Assembly (NCBI GenBank): GCA_018873245.2 | Contig: JAEMBT020000003.1 | Coordinates: 1,232,447-1,296,446 of the forward strand | DNA: 64,000 nt | Source: Archegozetes longisetosus | Lineage: Eukaryota > Arthropoda > Arachnida > Sarcoptiformes > Trhypochthoniidae | Direction of reading: 5' to 3' | Shown: positions 34,617-48,684 of the stretch, piece after piece | Layout: every line of letters begins with the position of its first letter | Position numbering within the stretch: position 1 is the first letter of the stretch | Made by a program: the position numbers and the translations under genes | Notes under the pieces: model-generated | What the model saw: only the letters and a program-made list of their open reading frames with translations | Database searches by the model: none | Told to the model about the DNA's origin: nothing

Positions 34617-36639
34617 CATGTAATAACATCTGTTTTTAAAACAATACCATAAAAATTTATTTACTCTATGTTTGGCTAGAATTAGGGTTACTAAAGCTTA
34701 TTAAGTTTAAAAATTACTTTGACTGCTCAGCTATTCGAAATCTTATACATTTAATAACTAACGAATAATTGATCAGAGTCTACCAGATATCCGAAAATTT
34801 CTGATTCATCACCTGATAATAAATCCTTTGAAGCCATTTTCCTCAAAATCCTTCGAGTTTAATAAGTGATTGATTGATTACAAGTAATACCATTTGTTAA
34901 TTCCGAATATGCTCCATATTGCGTCATATAATATTATTGGCATTTAGCCAGGTATTAGTAGAAGGAAATGATAACCAAACTCGTAGGCCTTTACTGTGAA
35001 TCTAAGTCAATTCTCATATACCTATATGTTTATCATCCATATAATAGAAACTCGAGTCATGCTTTCCTTTAGCCAACTTTAATTTAAACTCATATATTAC
35101 CTTCATTTCTTGAAATTAAACTAAATTCGAATACGAAACCAATAAAAATAAAATTCACGCAAAAATTTTTTTAACCAAAATGAGACTTAAGAATATCTAA
35201 AATGCGTTTACTACGCTCTAATTCATAGAAAATTAGTGAATCAAAATTAAGACAGCTTGAATTGTTCTCTAAATCAATTTCAAAAATTATATGTAATTAT
35301 TTAATGAAAATATTAAAAAGCAATTTTTCAAATTTCATTCTTTTCGCATTCGAAGTTTTCTAATCGAGTAGATAACTCTCATGAAAATATGATTTTCCAT
35401 TATAACCTTCAACCTAACTTTCAATAAATTGCTACACCTTTCATACCACCATTCGATGATAAACCGAATCCAATCCACCAGAATATCTTAGCTTTACATA
35501 AGAAAGTTTTAACTTCTTAATATCATCAATATTCTGCTTAAAATTAAATTTTTTATAAGGCTCTAACTATAGCTGATGACTACAAACATTTACATGTGGG
35601 CCAACATATGGCTAGCAATGATAGAAGAAAGACATTATTTTTGCAATATCAGGGAAGAATAAAAAGTAGTACTATTGAGATTTTCTGTCATCTGATATTT
35701 AAAGATTTTTTGAGTTACAATTAAGCTATCAATGATTTATGGCTTAGGCTTGAATTTAAACATGATCAGTATTTGTTAATTAGAATGATTATCAATTATA
35801 GCAGTGAACATTTTGAATATCAGATGTACACAAGAGCCTCAAAAAGCTGTGATAGGATCTAATCTTAAGCTTACCGCTACAAATATTGAGTCAGATTTTA
35901 TGACTATCTCATTACAATCAGGAATATAAAGCTAAAAGATCTTTTAAAAATTGGAAACGATTAAATCTAAGAAATAACTTCTAATACGTTTCAATATCAA
36001 ATTTGCGATGAAGTGGTTATTGTTGATATAAAATATTTTTTACTGTGCTTTTTTCACTTTTCAAGCTCTATCCCTATTTTTAGACATAACCAGAACTCGA
36101 TCCAAATTTAAATTGGACTAATATTCAGTCAATTTATATTTTGGTTACTCTTTTAAATTTAACTTTGACCCCATAAAATTGTAATCTGTAAAGTATTTTT
36201 TTTATTAGTTGAGAATATAATTTCTATACTATAAGTTTAATGTTTAATAATTAAGGGAGATAAGCCAAAATAGGATACAACTAAATTAGCTTTACTAGCC
36301 AAATAACAGATGTAGGTTTGAAATTATTAACTTTATAAGCGCGTGAAATCAATTATAAGAACGTCTTTTTTTTAATTATATTTAAGATATAATTATAGTG
36401 TAGTTAATATGAAATTTACATCTATATTCAGCGAAAACTATTATTAAGCGAAACTTAAATTAAATTTGATGTTAGATCATCACGGGATACATTTATTAAG
36501 TTAATGTTCAAGAAGACTAAGTTATTTTTTTGTGAACACGTTCATATTCCCATTAGTTTGCAACTTAATTCCATTTACAATAGATCAAAATGTTCCTATG
36601 AACTTTTTGAGTGAGAGTAATTAGAAATCAGATGTGTAA
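34617..36639. other. Intergenic, no gene seen
   Basis: No gene, repeat end or structured signal that I can support. Confidence 0.4.
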
Positions 36640-36720
36640 AAAATGAATGCTATTTCGATTCATCAAAACTTTTGCCATCAAATTTATTAGTCAGACCTGC
36701 CGAAAATCACTCATATGTTA
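36640..36720 (+). pseudogene. Gustatory-receptor N-terminal fragment
   Basis: About 48 bases (36669-36716) match the start of the receptor gene at about 39431-39480 and of the dead copy at about 42290-42340. All three read as LLPSxLLVRxAxxHxY-like (here LLPSNLLVRPAENHSY). Similarity does not continue downstream, so only a fragment of the N-terminal exon remains. It marks a third member of the cluster. Confidence 0.6.
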
Positions 36721-38671
36721 TGCCTTTCTGGTTCGAGCTCATTAACCTAAACGCATAACTGGGGACTAAAATTAATTATTTATCCAGGATTCTGAAACAA
36801 ATATTCCATTAAAATCTTAGTAATATTAGACTTTGTTTGATGGCAATCTTTTATTTTCTTAAAAAATTGTAGGTATTTAAAATAATATTTAATAAAAATA
36901 TATATATAAAAGAAATATAGCATAAAATTTACACGTGATTTCATTATTTGGTTGATACATAAAAATATTGTAAACATATTTAAAGGTTTCCACATATTAA
37001 AAGATTTTTACTTCTTTCTAACACTTTTCCACTTTCGCTCAGAGGCATAATGAGGTCCTCTCCTCGAGGCCTCCGCCCAAAGACTGACTCTTTTTACAAG
37101 TTTTTTAAACATATCTTATATAAACAGAATAGATCTGAATTATTATTCTTTTAAAATATTCACTGCATTTCATAGCAAACGTTAATACAATGATAACCTT
37201 GAAAGCGTTAGTAAAGCATTACATAAAATATAAAGTATTTTTATGATAAATGTTTGACAAACTATTTTAAAAGAATGAAAAACTGACAAAATCAAAGAAT
37301 TTATATCTGCATAACACATATATAATTGGTTTATCTCATCTTCTGAATGGAATGTATTTATGAAACTTAATGATCTCGAGAGAAACAAGCTTCTTTATTT
37401 TTCAATTCTTAATATTCTTAATATGTTTAAATTCTTTCAGTTAGATTTTTTGTGCATTTTACGAATTCAAAAACTTTTTGCTATGAACTGCAGTACTGAT
37501 CATTAGCGTTTACGCCTCTAACTTTTGATAGGCGAGTTCTACAATTGCGTAATTTTGTATACATACTCAATTATTCAAGTGCTGATCATGGATCAAATCT
37601 CATGAATGTAGCACTACAAAATTTTGGATTACGTCATCTTAGTTTAAACATGTCTTATCCATAGAAGAACACTATGAAACTTTGTCAATTTCTTTCCGGT
37701 TTTGGAAACTTCAAATTTATTTCCATATTATTGTGTACAGTATTTGACTTCGATACATTGCGATATAAATCTAATCGAAAATCCTTGTTAAGTTGGTTAA
37801 ACATATACCTAAAAATAAGGGGTTTATGACAGATTTGATCGAATTTGATAATAAAACTTTGAATTGCGTGATGATACATTCGTGAATTTTAGTCCATAAT
37901 CAGCATTTGGATACCTGAATATGTATACAAAATTACATGATTTTAGAGCTTGTCCATTAAAAATAAAGGGACGTAAACGTTAATGACCATTACTGTAAAT
38001 TTCAAACATTAATTTATTCATACTTATTGAATAGAACTATTCAATAATTTAATTGCAAGTCTTATTTTGACTAACTTTAGTTCTAAAAAAGTTGATTCTC
38101 CACTTATTTACGATTATGAAATAATAAAAGTCGCACAATTTTTCACTGATTGTAAGCCTTAAATCCTATCCTCATGCAAAGAAACACACAAAATACAAAG
38201 TTATAAAAATTTTGTAAGAGAAATAACGTGTTTTAGCTTGAAGAGAACTCAATAATGATTCATATTTAAGAGAAAAAGTTGTGCTTAGCTTAGTTTTTTA
38301 ACTGCTTTTTACCGAAATTTTAACCCTAAAATGCATTCTTTTTTCAAATGAAACTTTTATTATTTCATAATTGTACGTCTATCGGTTATCGAGAATATTA
38401 TTTTCTTTAGCTTTGGTAAAAAGATTTTCTAAGGAGACAAAATTAATAGAAACTAGAGTAGATGTAGATTCAAAAATCAATCGACAGTTGCTTGAATGTT
38501 ATTATAAGAAGTGCATTTTTCAAGTTAGTTTACTCAAAATTTCACTGAGTGAGTGCTATAAGATCCTATTTTCCATTGAAATGACGTGACTAATAAGGTT
38601 TTATAGCACCCGCCAGACTACATAAATATAAGTTAAGCTAATACTCGAAAATTTATATTTTCATAAAGGTC
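36721..38671. other. Intergenic, no gene seen
   Basis: No feature recognised. Bases 38672-38679 are the left duplication of the following hAT MITE. Confidence 0.4.
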
Positions 38672-38679
38672 ATTATTGG

Positions 38680-39201
38680 TAGGGTGACCACCCGTCCCGT
38701 TTTGCCGGGACAGTCCCGACTTTTTAAAGATAAAAAACAGAAACCCCGTCAGATCAAAAACTCTAGATCGGACAATTAGTTGTCCCGTTTTTCAATTTTC
38801 GTTTTGAAAAATGTGTATAGAAAATATTTCTTAGAAATTCAAACATTGAATTTATTTTACAAATGATAAGGAATTAAGAAACTCCAGTTTAATGTATTGA
38901 ACAACTGTGGTTTAAAACCAAAAGGTATAGAATTAATCTTTTCTGTCTTGACTTATATCTGATATAGACCAGTATTTTTTACTTTTGAATAACTTTTGAA
39001 AGATGCCATTTCTAACAATAAATATACCTTTGAAATCTACCATGACTAGTAATTTTCAATGTTTTAATATTAGAATGTATTGTTTGACAACTAAATATTT
39101 GTAATAACTAATAAAAGCGGCATTGTTCTTTTTAAAAATGTAAGGGTCCCCCCTTTGATATTTTTGTCCCGTCATGAGACAAGCCAGAGGTGGTCACCCT
39201 A
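38680..39201. mobile_element. hAT MITE (TAGGGTGACCACC family), copy 2
   Basis: The same family as 15156-15670 in reverse orientation, 522 bp. Ends TAGGGTGACCACC and GGTGGTCACCCTA. Flanking 8-mers ATTATTGG (38672-38679) and ATTTTTGG (39202-39209) differ at one base, so this copy is probably older than copy 1. It lies about 200 bp upstream of the receptor gene. Confidence 0.9.
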
Positions 39202-39402
39202 ATTTTTGGGCGACAGTTCAATAAGTTATGATTATGGTTTGTCATGGAATATATATATATTAAGTTCATCATTATGAGATAGATCATAATATTACTCTTC
39301 ATATATAGCACAACTTTTCATAACTAAGCAGTTAGACTAAATTTTAAAGTAGAATAAAAGTTTATTCCAGGTTTTAATAAAGTGATAGTAATTTGGCATA
39401 AT

Positions 39403-40643
39403 ATGGAGCAAAAAGAAATTGATTTCTATCCTTCCAGACTATTACCATCAAGTTTATTGATCAGATCTGCCGGGAGTCACTTATATCTAATTGGTTTATC
39501 TCATTTTCCTAATGGACATAAGAAGAGAAACAAATTCCATAATCCATTGTTAATAGCTATAGTCAATTTGGTATTTTTGTTAAGAGCTATAATTTCCTTA
39601 TCTGTATCTGAAGAGAATCCAGAAATTTTCATAACAATTGTCGACTTTTCATACTTTGTTCATGCGAGAATTCACTTCAACATCTGTGCGATAGTTATAC
39701 TTATCCTAACTTTGATTTCACAATACCTACATTTCATGAACTATAGGAATGGAAGAATTCCTACTTATTTGAAATCGTTTGAGATGATATCAGGTTTGGC
39801 TTCACCGCAAAGTATTGGACTGACAGATAAGTTCAAAATCTATAAATTCATCATATTGTCAAAAGATTATTTACACTTAGTAATATCTTCACTAAGAAAG
39901 TGATACCAGTTGTCGCGATAACTCTCTATAACTTACCAATGATCAGTACTTGTTCAGTCAATCAATTGATCTTCTATATTTTTCCTATGAATGTATTGTT
40001 TACTTTCTGTTGTTATTCCGTATACAATATTCTTGTCTATCAAATTTTATACTTTTATCTCATTTGTTATTATATCTCAATCAAGACTAAAGAATGGAAC
40101 GAGAAAATCAGAAGTTCCATCAAAAGAAATTCAATTAATAACTCTGTTGCTAAGAGTATAATGAAATCTTTGAATGACATATATCTAGAAATCCATAATT
40201 ACAATAAAGATCTTTGGTCCATATATTTATTCTGGGTTTGGATACTATTCGCAACTATTATCAACACATTTCTATACTTGGGAATATTCTCGAATACTGT
40301 GTTCATAATTAAATTGATTTTTACATTCGGATCCTCTATTTTCATTATATGCCTAATGATCATCATAAACTCCACGTCTTCTGTCAACCTTGAGTCGAAG
40401 AATACTTACCTTATAATGTATTCCGTTCTTATATCCAAAGAGAAGCATCTATCGATTAAGATGCGAATTAAGGTATTTTTTCTTATAGCAATATGTAAAC
40501 TTTTTATATAATTAAAAATTTTTATTCTTCAATAGCTCTTATCATTTATAGAAAGATTAAGTCAAAATAAAATTGGATTTTATTGCTATAAATTATTTTT
40601 TATCAACTATTTTCGTGGATATGAAGTTAGTATAACATACTGA
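39403..40643 (+). CDS. Gustatory-receptor-like 7TM protein, one frameshift
   Basis: Two exons: 39403-40472 and 40536-40643, joined in phase 0 across a 63-bp intron (GTATTT..AATAG). Starts MEQKEIDFYPSRLLPSS; hydrophobic segments alternate with charged loops through the whole length. The last exon reads LLSFIERLSQNKIGFYCY, close to the C-terminal pattern of arthropod gustatory receptors (chemosensory 7TM channels with an inverted topology). The frame shifts by one base at the GAAAG at 39895-39899; one extra A would restore it. Alternatively a recent pseudogene. The family call rests on topology, the C-terminal motif and paralogues nearby; the ligand is unknown. Confidence 0.72.
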
Positions 40644-42251
40644 AAATTGCAAAAAATCAATGTATAATTTTTCTGTCAACAGATCACAGTGTTAACCATC
40701 ATATTTATGTTGAAAATTATCGAAATTTCACAATTCAATTCATTGATAAATTAACTAAAGAATTTTTCTGAAAGTTAAAGAAACTGCTGGTCAAAATATA
40801 TCAGTAATTGAGTTAGAAGTAGATATCGATTTCGAAACTTATTTTGTCACTTAAAGAAATTAGAAAATTCAATTGAAGATTATACTAATAGACAACAGCT
40901 CAGAGCATAACTTGTAATAGCACAAATATATACAACACAAAATTATTGTTTAATAATATTAGATCGAAAAACACTTCATTTATGGTTAAAATTAACAAGA
41001 ACTTAGCATAAAACTAGTGCACGTTAAGGATCTCAGACCTAATAGTCGATTGAATAGTGTATATTATGGTAGGCGTTAAGAAGACAAGAGCTAGAGTTAG
41101 GGGCAGAAGAAGCACAGGTCTCCTTAGCTTCAGTCATTGCTTAGATTAATTACAGAAGCGAACTATATTTCAAGTAAATTAATTTCAAATGCATAATTGT
41201 TTGGTACAATTTTGAGATAACATATCCTATTAAATCTGCTGCATACGTTTTATCTGAATTGATAGGATATGAGTTACACACACCTCACAGTTTTTTAATA
41301 TTGCGCCCCTAACTCAATATTTTCTATTGATGCCAATATAATCGTAACTATTTGCTTAATTAAATGATCATAGAGAAATCTTTGTGGACTTTGCTTTAGT
41401 TGGTGATTCTTTCTCATTACTATCGCTTCTTTCAAAAATAAACTAGATGTTTTATATCGAAAAGGTATTATAGCTTTCTCTAATTAAAGACTGAAAATTT
41501 GGTAAAAAAGTCACAAACTATTTAGATATAAAATATCAAAACTTATTTATGAGAATATTAATTTCCATGATATTCTCTTTTAGCTTAAAAATCTTAAGAA
41601 ATTGTTTTTAGAAATTTGAAAGAAACAAACCAAAAATAAATAAATAAATAAATTGAACGAAACTGAATTTTGATAATTCGCTCGTTAACACTTTATTATT
41701 GATTACCGATCAGAAAATGAAAACAACCTCAAAAATCAGCAATAATGAGTTTTATGTAAATCACGAGTAAGTCATCTTTTACTCAATTATCGATTTTTTT
41801 GACAATAATATCGCAACTGGTATCAGATTCACTATTGCTGATCATACAAAAAAATCCTAGATTGCCCAAGTCGCTGTCTTTCTTTCATATATTGACTACC
41901 AAACATTAACGTAATGTAGTGTGCATAAAATTGAAAAAATCGAACTCAAATTCTATTTTCGAAACTACATTTTAACTTATAATTATCAATCGGTTTCACC
42001 TATTCTTTACTTCACTATAAAACCTTAAGTCATCTAGATTCTCGAATATATTAATTTCAAAAACTAAATATTAATTAGTTGGCTACTCCAGTTCTTTCTT
42101 GAAACATGAATTCCTACTTAACTTTTGGAAAGGAATTAGAAGTTTTCTTGCATTTAGACTTATTATATGGTTACTCTAATTAGAGAAGTCCTTAAAGCAA
42201 CCATTAAAGTGAAATTCAACTATTACTAGAGGTAGAAATGTACATTACCAA
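40644..42251. other. Between receptor genes, nothing supported
   Basis: Intergenic sequence with only a short TAAA-type repeat (about 41636-41655). No exon or transposon end recognised. Confidence 0.4.
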
Positions 42252-43281
42252 ATGGAAAACATCGAAAATCATTTGGATCCTTCAGAATTATTGACCATCT
42301 GATATATTAGTCAGATTTGCTAGAAGTCACTTGTATCGGTTCATCTTATTTCAAAAATGGATCTGAAATAATCATTTAATAATCCATTAGTGGCTACTAT
42401 ATTGAATCTAATATTTTTGGGTAGTGAAATAAATTAGATTATTTTCTTAGTCGACGAGAACCCAGAAGGTTTCACTTTAAACATCGACTTCTCATATTTT
42501 ATCGGAACGAAAATGCATTTAAATATATATGAGATTGTTATGATTATTTTAGAAATAATTTCATAGCGATTTCAGGTTTATAGCGTCATAAGAGTATGGG
42601 ATTTCCTACTTACTTAAGACCATTAGAGATGATATAGGTTTATACTTCAATGCAAATTATTGAATCAAAATTTACAAATTTATCAAATTATCCAATGTAT
42701 TATTCTTTGTTTATGATTTATTTATCAAGAAAATGGTTTTAATTATTGCTTTCATTCCCTATAATCCGCCAATGATAAAGGTATGTACAGCCAACCAATT
42801 GGTTTTCTATTATTCCTATGAATATAGTCTATATGTTCTGTTTTATATGACTTACAGTATTATTCTCTACTAATTCGTATACATTTACTTAATCTGTTAC
42901 TCCATTACCACCAAAACTGAAGAAATGAGTGAAAAGACAGGACTATGTCAAAATTCGTCTATTTGAATAACACCTATGCAGTGAATATCCTAGTCATTTA
43001 ATTTAGTCTGTTGTGAAATTAATGAGTGTAATAGGAATAATAATTATTGGTCTCTCATTTTGGGTATTGATAACATTTTCGGCCATAATTAACACACTTC
43101 TCTTTATTGGTACATTTTCTGGAGTAACTTTCATAATAAGATTTATTCTCATATAAAGTCTCATATTGATCATAAACTCTGCCTTTCAGAAACTATCGAA
43201 GTGAACAAGCTTATGCTTCACTAAACGCTAATATTTTCTCATAGAACAATTATCTATCTATCTAGTAGAATGCAATTTAAG
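42252..43281 (+). pseudogene. Gustatory-receptor paralogue, dead
   Basis: Follows the exon 1 of the gene at 39403 almost from its ATG (MENIENHLDPSELL) to the equivalent donor (CAATTTAAG|GTATGA at 43282). Matching landmarks include the RFARSHLYR-like block, NPLVATILNLIFL, the GFPTYLRPLEMI block and VLIIAFIPYNPPMI. Numerous stop codons and small indels show an older inactivation than in the neighbouring copy. Confidence 0.8.
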
Positions 43282-44649
43282 GTATGACTTATTCCAGATC
43301 CGGAAATAATCTCACAAAAATGATATCTCCATGGTAATAGTAGTTTCATTAGACTTATTGAAATATTTACTATTTATGAACTCCTGTAAACTTTTATGCT
43401 CAAGATTAAGCCTATTGGCCTTTATTCGAGAACTTGAAAAATAGATAAGCCTTAAGTGATTTAAAATTTGCTGAGTCATTTGTTAATGATTATGCGGGGA
43501 GAATCTCCAGTGTGATGAAAAAATTCGTGGGCTGACCAGCGAAATCACATGTCAATCAACTTAGTCAAATAGGGTAAAATCAGGAACATGCATAAGACTT
43601 GATTATGACATGACTTGTTCACAATTTTATGATTATATAAAACTACACGAAATTACTAAATGCTATTGAATCTAGTAAAAGCATATGACTTCACAATTTT
43701 CTATGCAAATTCAACTTTTATTAATAAATTCACGTTCTTTTTTTGAATCGAAAATTTCTTAAAAATGAAGAGAGACTTTTTGAAAAATTTTGTCACTCGT
43801 TAGACCGATTCGAATCTGGTAACCATGCTTGAGTTTGAATTACACTCGATTCACCACTATTTTAGTTAACTAGAATTCTTTTCAATTCTCCAGTTTTGCT
43901 CTGGTGTTCAATAATAGCTAAATCTTCGTGTTGCTAACCCACTCTCCAATATTTTCTTCTTTCTTCCCATTAGTAACTTTTGTTATTAATTAACTTTAAT
44001 AACATCATTAATTTATTAAACGATTTAATTTTACATTAATTTATCAAATAATTACTTAAATTTGAGATGAATTATGAAAATTAAGCAAATGTTTTCAACT
44101 CATCTCAATGAAAGAATTGTAGTTAGTAAAAAGGTTTATTATTCTTCAAATAACAACATTAATTGCTTATAATATTAAAGTTTGACGTAATAATAGTTTT
44201 AATTTGAAATTAGAAAAGATTTCAAATTTATCAAGTTTAAATTAATATTAGTCAGCCGCTTTAAAAACCGATTTTGACCGTTTAAGCAAAATCGGTCATA
44301 ACTAGATTGAGCGGTTTTTATAAATTAAAAGTTGTTAAAATCACCAGCCCTGAACCCAAATTATAGTTAATATTGTTAAGATTTCTTCGGTAAACTGGAT
44401 TTTCTGTTTCCGATGTCTCATATATGAGCCACGTGTACGGGTGTTATATATCCGGTTTTGACCTGGAGTCTCCGGTTTTAAGGTCTTTTCTCCGGTCTCC
44501 GGAGATGAACTGTAACCGGAGACGTTTTCTCAGGTTTTGATTGATTAGAAGTTTTGAAAAATTAATATTTAATGATATGATGGTTTGAATTTTGTAAAAT
44601 AATAATATATGATCTTATGAAAGAAAGTGTTTACTCTGTTAAATCCGAG
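43282..44649. other. Mostly featureless; TCCGG-rich patch
   Basis: No gene seen. A patch at about 44450-44515 repeats TCTCCGG and its inverse CCGGAGAC several times and could be the remnant of a small element. Boundaries could not be found. Confidence 0.35.
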
Positions 44650-44933
44650 TTTTGTACTGTGATCTGCAATTGAACGAGTACGAGGAAATACAAAGTATAT
44701 ACTTATTGCTAATGTTGAGAAAACCGGCTTCAAAAGTTAGTGAAGCAGATTGCTATTAATCAAACAGCCGAAATAGCACTTTGTTTCAAAGCATAAAACT
44801 TTAGTTTTTCTATTGTATTGCATCATTTTTTTTGTTGTATTGGTCTAAAAGACCAAATTTGCATGTATTGAAACAAAGCGCTATTTCAGCTGTTTGATTA
44901 ATAGCAATTGCAGATCACAGTACAAAAGTAAAC
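44650..44933. mobile_element. Small foldback MITE with an inserted arm
   Basis: Left end TTTGTACTGTGATCTGCAATT is inverted at the right end (AATTGCAGATCACAGTACAAA). Inside, GCTATTAATCAAACAGC and ATAGCACTTTGTTTCAAAG are inverted in the right arm. The left arm is split by about 85 bases (about 44673-44755) absent from the right arm, which appears to be a secondary insertion or the right arm's deletion. No target duplication resolved. Confidence 0.75.
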
Positions 44934-47849
44934 TTTTCGATGTCATGTAATGGGTCCACAGAATGTCATTAAAAATAAGATTTTAGTTGAAGCTGCAAAA
45001 TCCAGCAAAAATAGAACTATATGAAAGTCATAAAAAATAAGATGTGAAACCATAGAATATTTTTCGAATAAGTAGTTTATTTACCACTTGACAATTTGTG
45101 ATGAACCTAAAAAATATACCTTGGCCCCCCTTTGATAAAATAAACTCGTTTTCTCGATCAAAAAAAACTATAGCACCCGTAGTCATGAGTCATGCATATT
45201 TGTGCTGCTGTGATAAATGATCTCAAAATACTATACCGAGATTTGTTTTCCTGATTACTTTCGATCATATATCGTATTTTAATTTTCGTTTGATGTTCGA
45301 CTTCTTACATTCTAGAATTTATTCTCTTCTATTGAAGTTATTGTTTGACCATCAATTCGTCTATTATTTCTTAGTTCTCCGGTAACCTTAAGAAGTAAAT
45401 TGATTAAAGGATCATTTTGAGCCAAATTTAATTCATTATTTATCACCTTTTTTTCGCATGAATCAGCAGAAATGTTTAAATATTTTCTACTAGAATTCCA
45501 TATATAAGAATATTTATAATCTAAAATTAGATTTTTCAAGTCATATTCGATTCAGACAGCTAGTTTTCATCAAAGAGAAATGTATTAAAAGCTTATTGAG
45601 ATAAGTTAAGTAATAAGAGAATACTGAAATACAAACACTCGCACCAAACTAAATCAATATTTTCTAACAGTAATCAACTAAACCATAATCAATCGCCAAT
45701 AGAAATTATTAGACTCTTCAACTAGATTTCAATCTAGCTGAATATATCACTGCTTTGGTAACTGTTTATCTGCTAAGAGCTATCGTAATTTCAATTATTA
45801 ATTGGAACAAGCACTGGCTCGGTCCGATGAAACTTCAAAGGTTAATAAATTTTTAATTGAGATTATTATATAAAAAATCAAAATCAGAATAATGTAGTAA
45901 TTAGATTAATGATTTGATTAGAAACAGACTAAAGATGGTTTAAAATGATGAAACATTTCTGAAACAAGTTTCCAAAATTTTGGTTGCCGTAATTTTTTCA
46001 CAGCCTAAATGCAATATTTCAAATGCATTTGGGAGCTTTGAAATAAATTTGTAAAATATAAACATATTTTAGTGCAACTTCCTATCAAAATTTTCAAAGA
46101 ACTTTCAAAAAACGTCGGTTCACAACACACCTTTGTTCTTCAATCATTTGTTTGCCAACCATTTAGTTTAAAAATACAAATATAATTAATTAATCTCAGC
46201 TCTTTTGTTAGATGATCTTTAATGTATTATTAAAATACAAAATAACGCTAGATTCTCCTCGCTTTATTTCATCCGATAATATGAGAATAAATAGGTTTCC
46301 GAAAATATTAGCCTTCATTATTAAAATGTTCGGTGAATAATATTCATCTCTGACTACAATACTTGTATTTCATTGGTTACAGCGAAAAAAGTTTCACAAG
46401 CTTATTTTATTGTGTAAACACCAATTTTTATCAGTCATTAATCTTTTTGAAAATTTATTTCTGAAATGTTTGGTCGAATAAGCACACAAAAGTGGATAAA
46501 TAAGCAAATACTTTAGCTTAAATACAGATTGGACACAGTACACGACTTTTCATAATTCGTGATTAAATTAGTGTTAGTTATTATTTACCTGCTCCCATGG
46601 CAATAAAAACTTATTTTGATAGCAATTCTTCTTACAATAAGAGTCAGGCTTATAATAGTCTAATAGTCAGAGCGATCAATTTATCGTTTCCGCTCAAAAA
46701 TCTTTAATTTTAGAAGATATAATGACTCAATTTGGCTATGTTTCATGTTATGTTTCACTTATTGAAAAATTAAATTAAATCATAATAAATGTTGAAGGTG
46801 CCCACTATTCATAACATAATATAACTGAACACGACGCACCATATTAAAAGAAATTTATTAAGAGTTTTAATACTTAATTTTTAAATTTCATTAGTAATGC
46901 TTAACCTTGATTCAATATATTTCGGACTGGACGAATAGACATGATTTTTAAAATTACTCCTTTAACAATGATGAGCAATGCTCGAGCACTAAGTGTTCGG
47001 TAACGAGACAAGTACTGAACACTTCAATTTTACTGATCATGAGCGCGTATTCGAGCACCGAGCAAGAGCACCAAGCACGCTCATTACTGTCCATAAAAAA
47101 TGTTGGGACCGGTCAATTCGGATGGCTACTATGGTTACTGATAAAATAATTTTCGGTTACAAAATTATGCTGTTTTAAGGATAGTGACATGGTTGGTTGG
47201 TTTTTTAAAACCCTGAATAATGTGTGCAAGTTGAATGATTAAAGTTTATTTGTCAATAAATGAGATATAATCAAACCAAATTTTGCCATTTTATCTTTTG
47301 AAATTAAAAAGCTATTAAAGATTTTCGGGCGGAAACGATAAAGTGATCGCTCTGTATAAAAGTGACGAACATGTCCTATTTATAATTCTAAAGCTGTCCA
47401 TTAAAAGATTTACCAAAATCAACCTTAATTATTCATTTACTGTAAAATGTCTAGAGTTCTGCTGTCACTCGAGTTAGAAAATTTCGTTTTCTATTATTAT
47501 AGAACATGTAATCTTTGGTAACTCAGCCCCAATAACTTATTTCTGTAGTAAGTCTGGTTTGTTTTAGGTTAGGTAATATCGGTGCAAGTGACAAAATGGT
47601 CACCCTATCCGTACTAAAGCCTAAACTTTTTTCTGTTGACTTAAGCTCAAACCTTTCTCGCTGTAGATCTAATATTATATAACTTATACTAATATGCACT
47701 GTTGTGCTTTATTAACTTGTTTCTGAAGTCAGACTCATTTCCAGTGACTTCTTTTAATAAGCCTGTATTTGTCTGTCGATTGTAATTTGAATTATTTTAC
47801 GTAAATAAGTTTTTAAAAGATTAAGTTATTTGTCAAATCACAAGTTTTA
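44934..47849. other. Intergenic; one orphan frame
   Basis: A 75-codon minus-strand frame (45312-45539) has no recognisable features and is probably chance. A GAGCAC-rich patch at about 46968-47092 (CTCGAGCAC, GTGCTTGGTGCTC inverted) may be a tiny MITE. Nothing else supported. Confidence 0.35.
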
Positions 47850-48225
47850 TCTGAACGTCTTGTTAATTAAGAATTAAATCCGTCTAACTTTTAAATTTTA
47901 GTAAAGATTAAGACGTCAAATTTAAAATTACTAAATGCCAAGTACTTAATTCAGTATACAATTAATCTGTTTTAAGATTTGTTATATTTGACACAAAAAT
48001 TGTTACGTTAAACTTAAAGCGTTTGCCAAAAGCTCACTTTAAAGGACTTATATAACTTAAGGATTTATAGTATGCGAATTACTTGAAAAGTCATGTTAAA
48101 ACAGATTAATCATAAACTGAATTAAGTACTTGCCATTTAGTGATTTAAAATTTGATTTGTCTTAACCTTCACTAACATTTAAAAGTTAAACAGATTTAAT
48201 TCGTGATTAACATGTTGTGAAGTCC
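47850..48225. mobile_element. Foldback MITE (family 2), copy B
   Basis: The same block order as 8345-8712: CTTGTTAATTAAGAATTAAATC, ACTTAATTCAGTATACAAT, GGATTTATAGTATG, then the inverse blocks ending GATTAACATGTTGTGAAG. The right end is well conserved; the left terminal bases have drifted. Confidence 0.7.
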
Positions 48226-48684
48226 GCTGCCTAGTAGGCAGACTATACTTATAAAGTAATTAATACTTTCTCAATGATTTGATTCGAAAAATTTATTAAA
48301 AGATAAAAACTAGAAAATACTCTTAAAACACTTCATTGGTTATGGAACTTTTCGATGCCAAACGGATTTTTGGAGAAATGATAAAATAACTGGTCTTGGT
48401 TTCAATCATTTTCCAGTTTTTTTCGTATGAAATACTTATGAAAGCTATCTTCAATTTTAACACCGGATGCAGCCAATTCGTGAATTAATCCTGAGTCATT
48501 TGTTGATTTTAACTTAGATAAACTTAAAGCCCATGAATTTTTGTGATTGTATACTTCATCACAACTTGGTCTGTTCTTTGCCATCGGGCACATCATTTTG
48601 ATAACCCATTCAAAAATATTCTGGTATTCACTTCCCAAAACATTTTTCTCAATGTTGGGATAGGGAAATCTATCAAAGTTCAAA

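Noticed and set aside
45312..45539. 75-codon minus-strand frame
   Set aside because: No motif, splice context or composition to support it.
46993..47178. 61-codon frame in a GAGCAC-rich patch
   Set aside because: The sequence looks like a tiny repeat element and has no protein features.
47595..47615. GGTCACCCTA end of the hAT MITE family
   Set aside because: Only about 12 bases match and there is no partner end or duplication.
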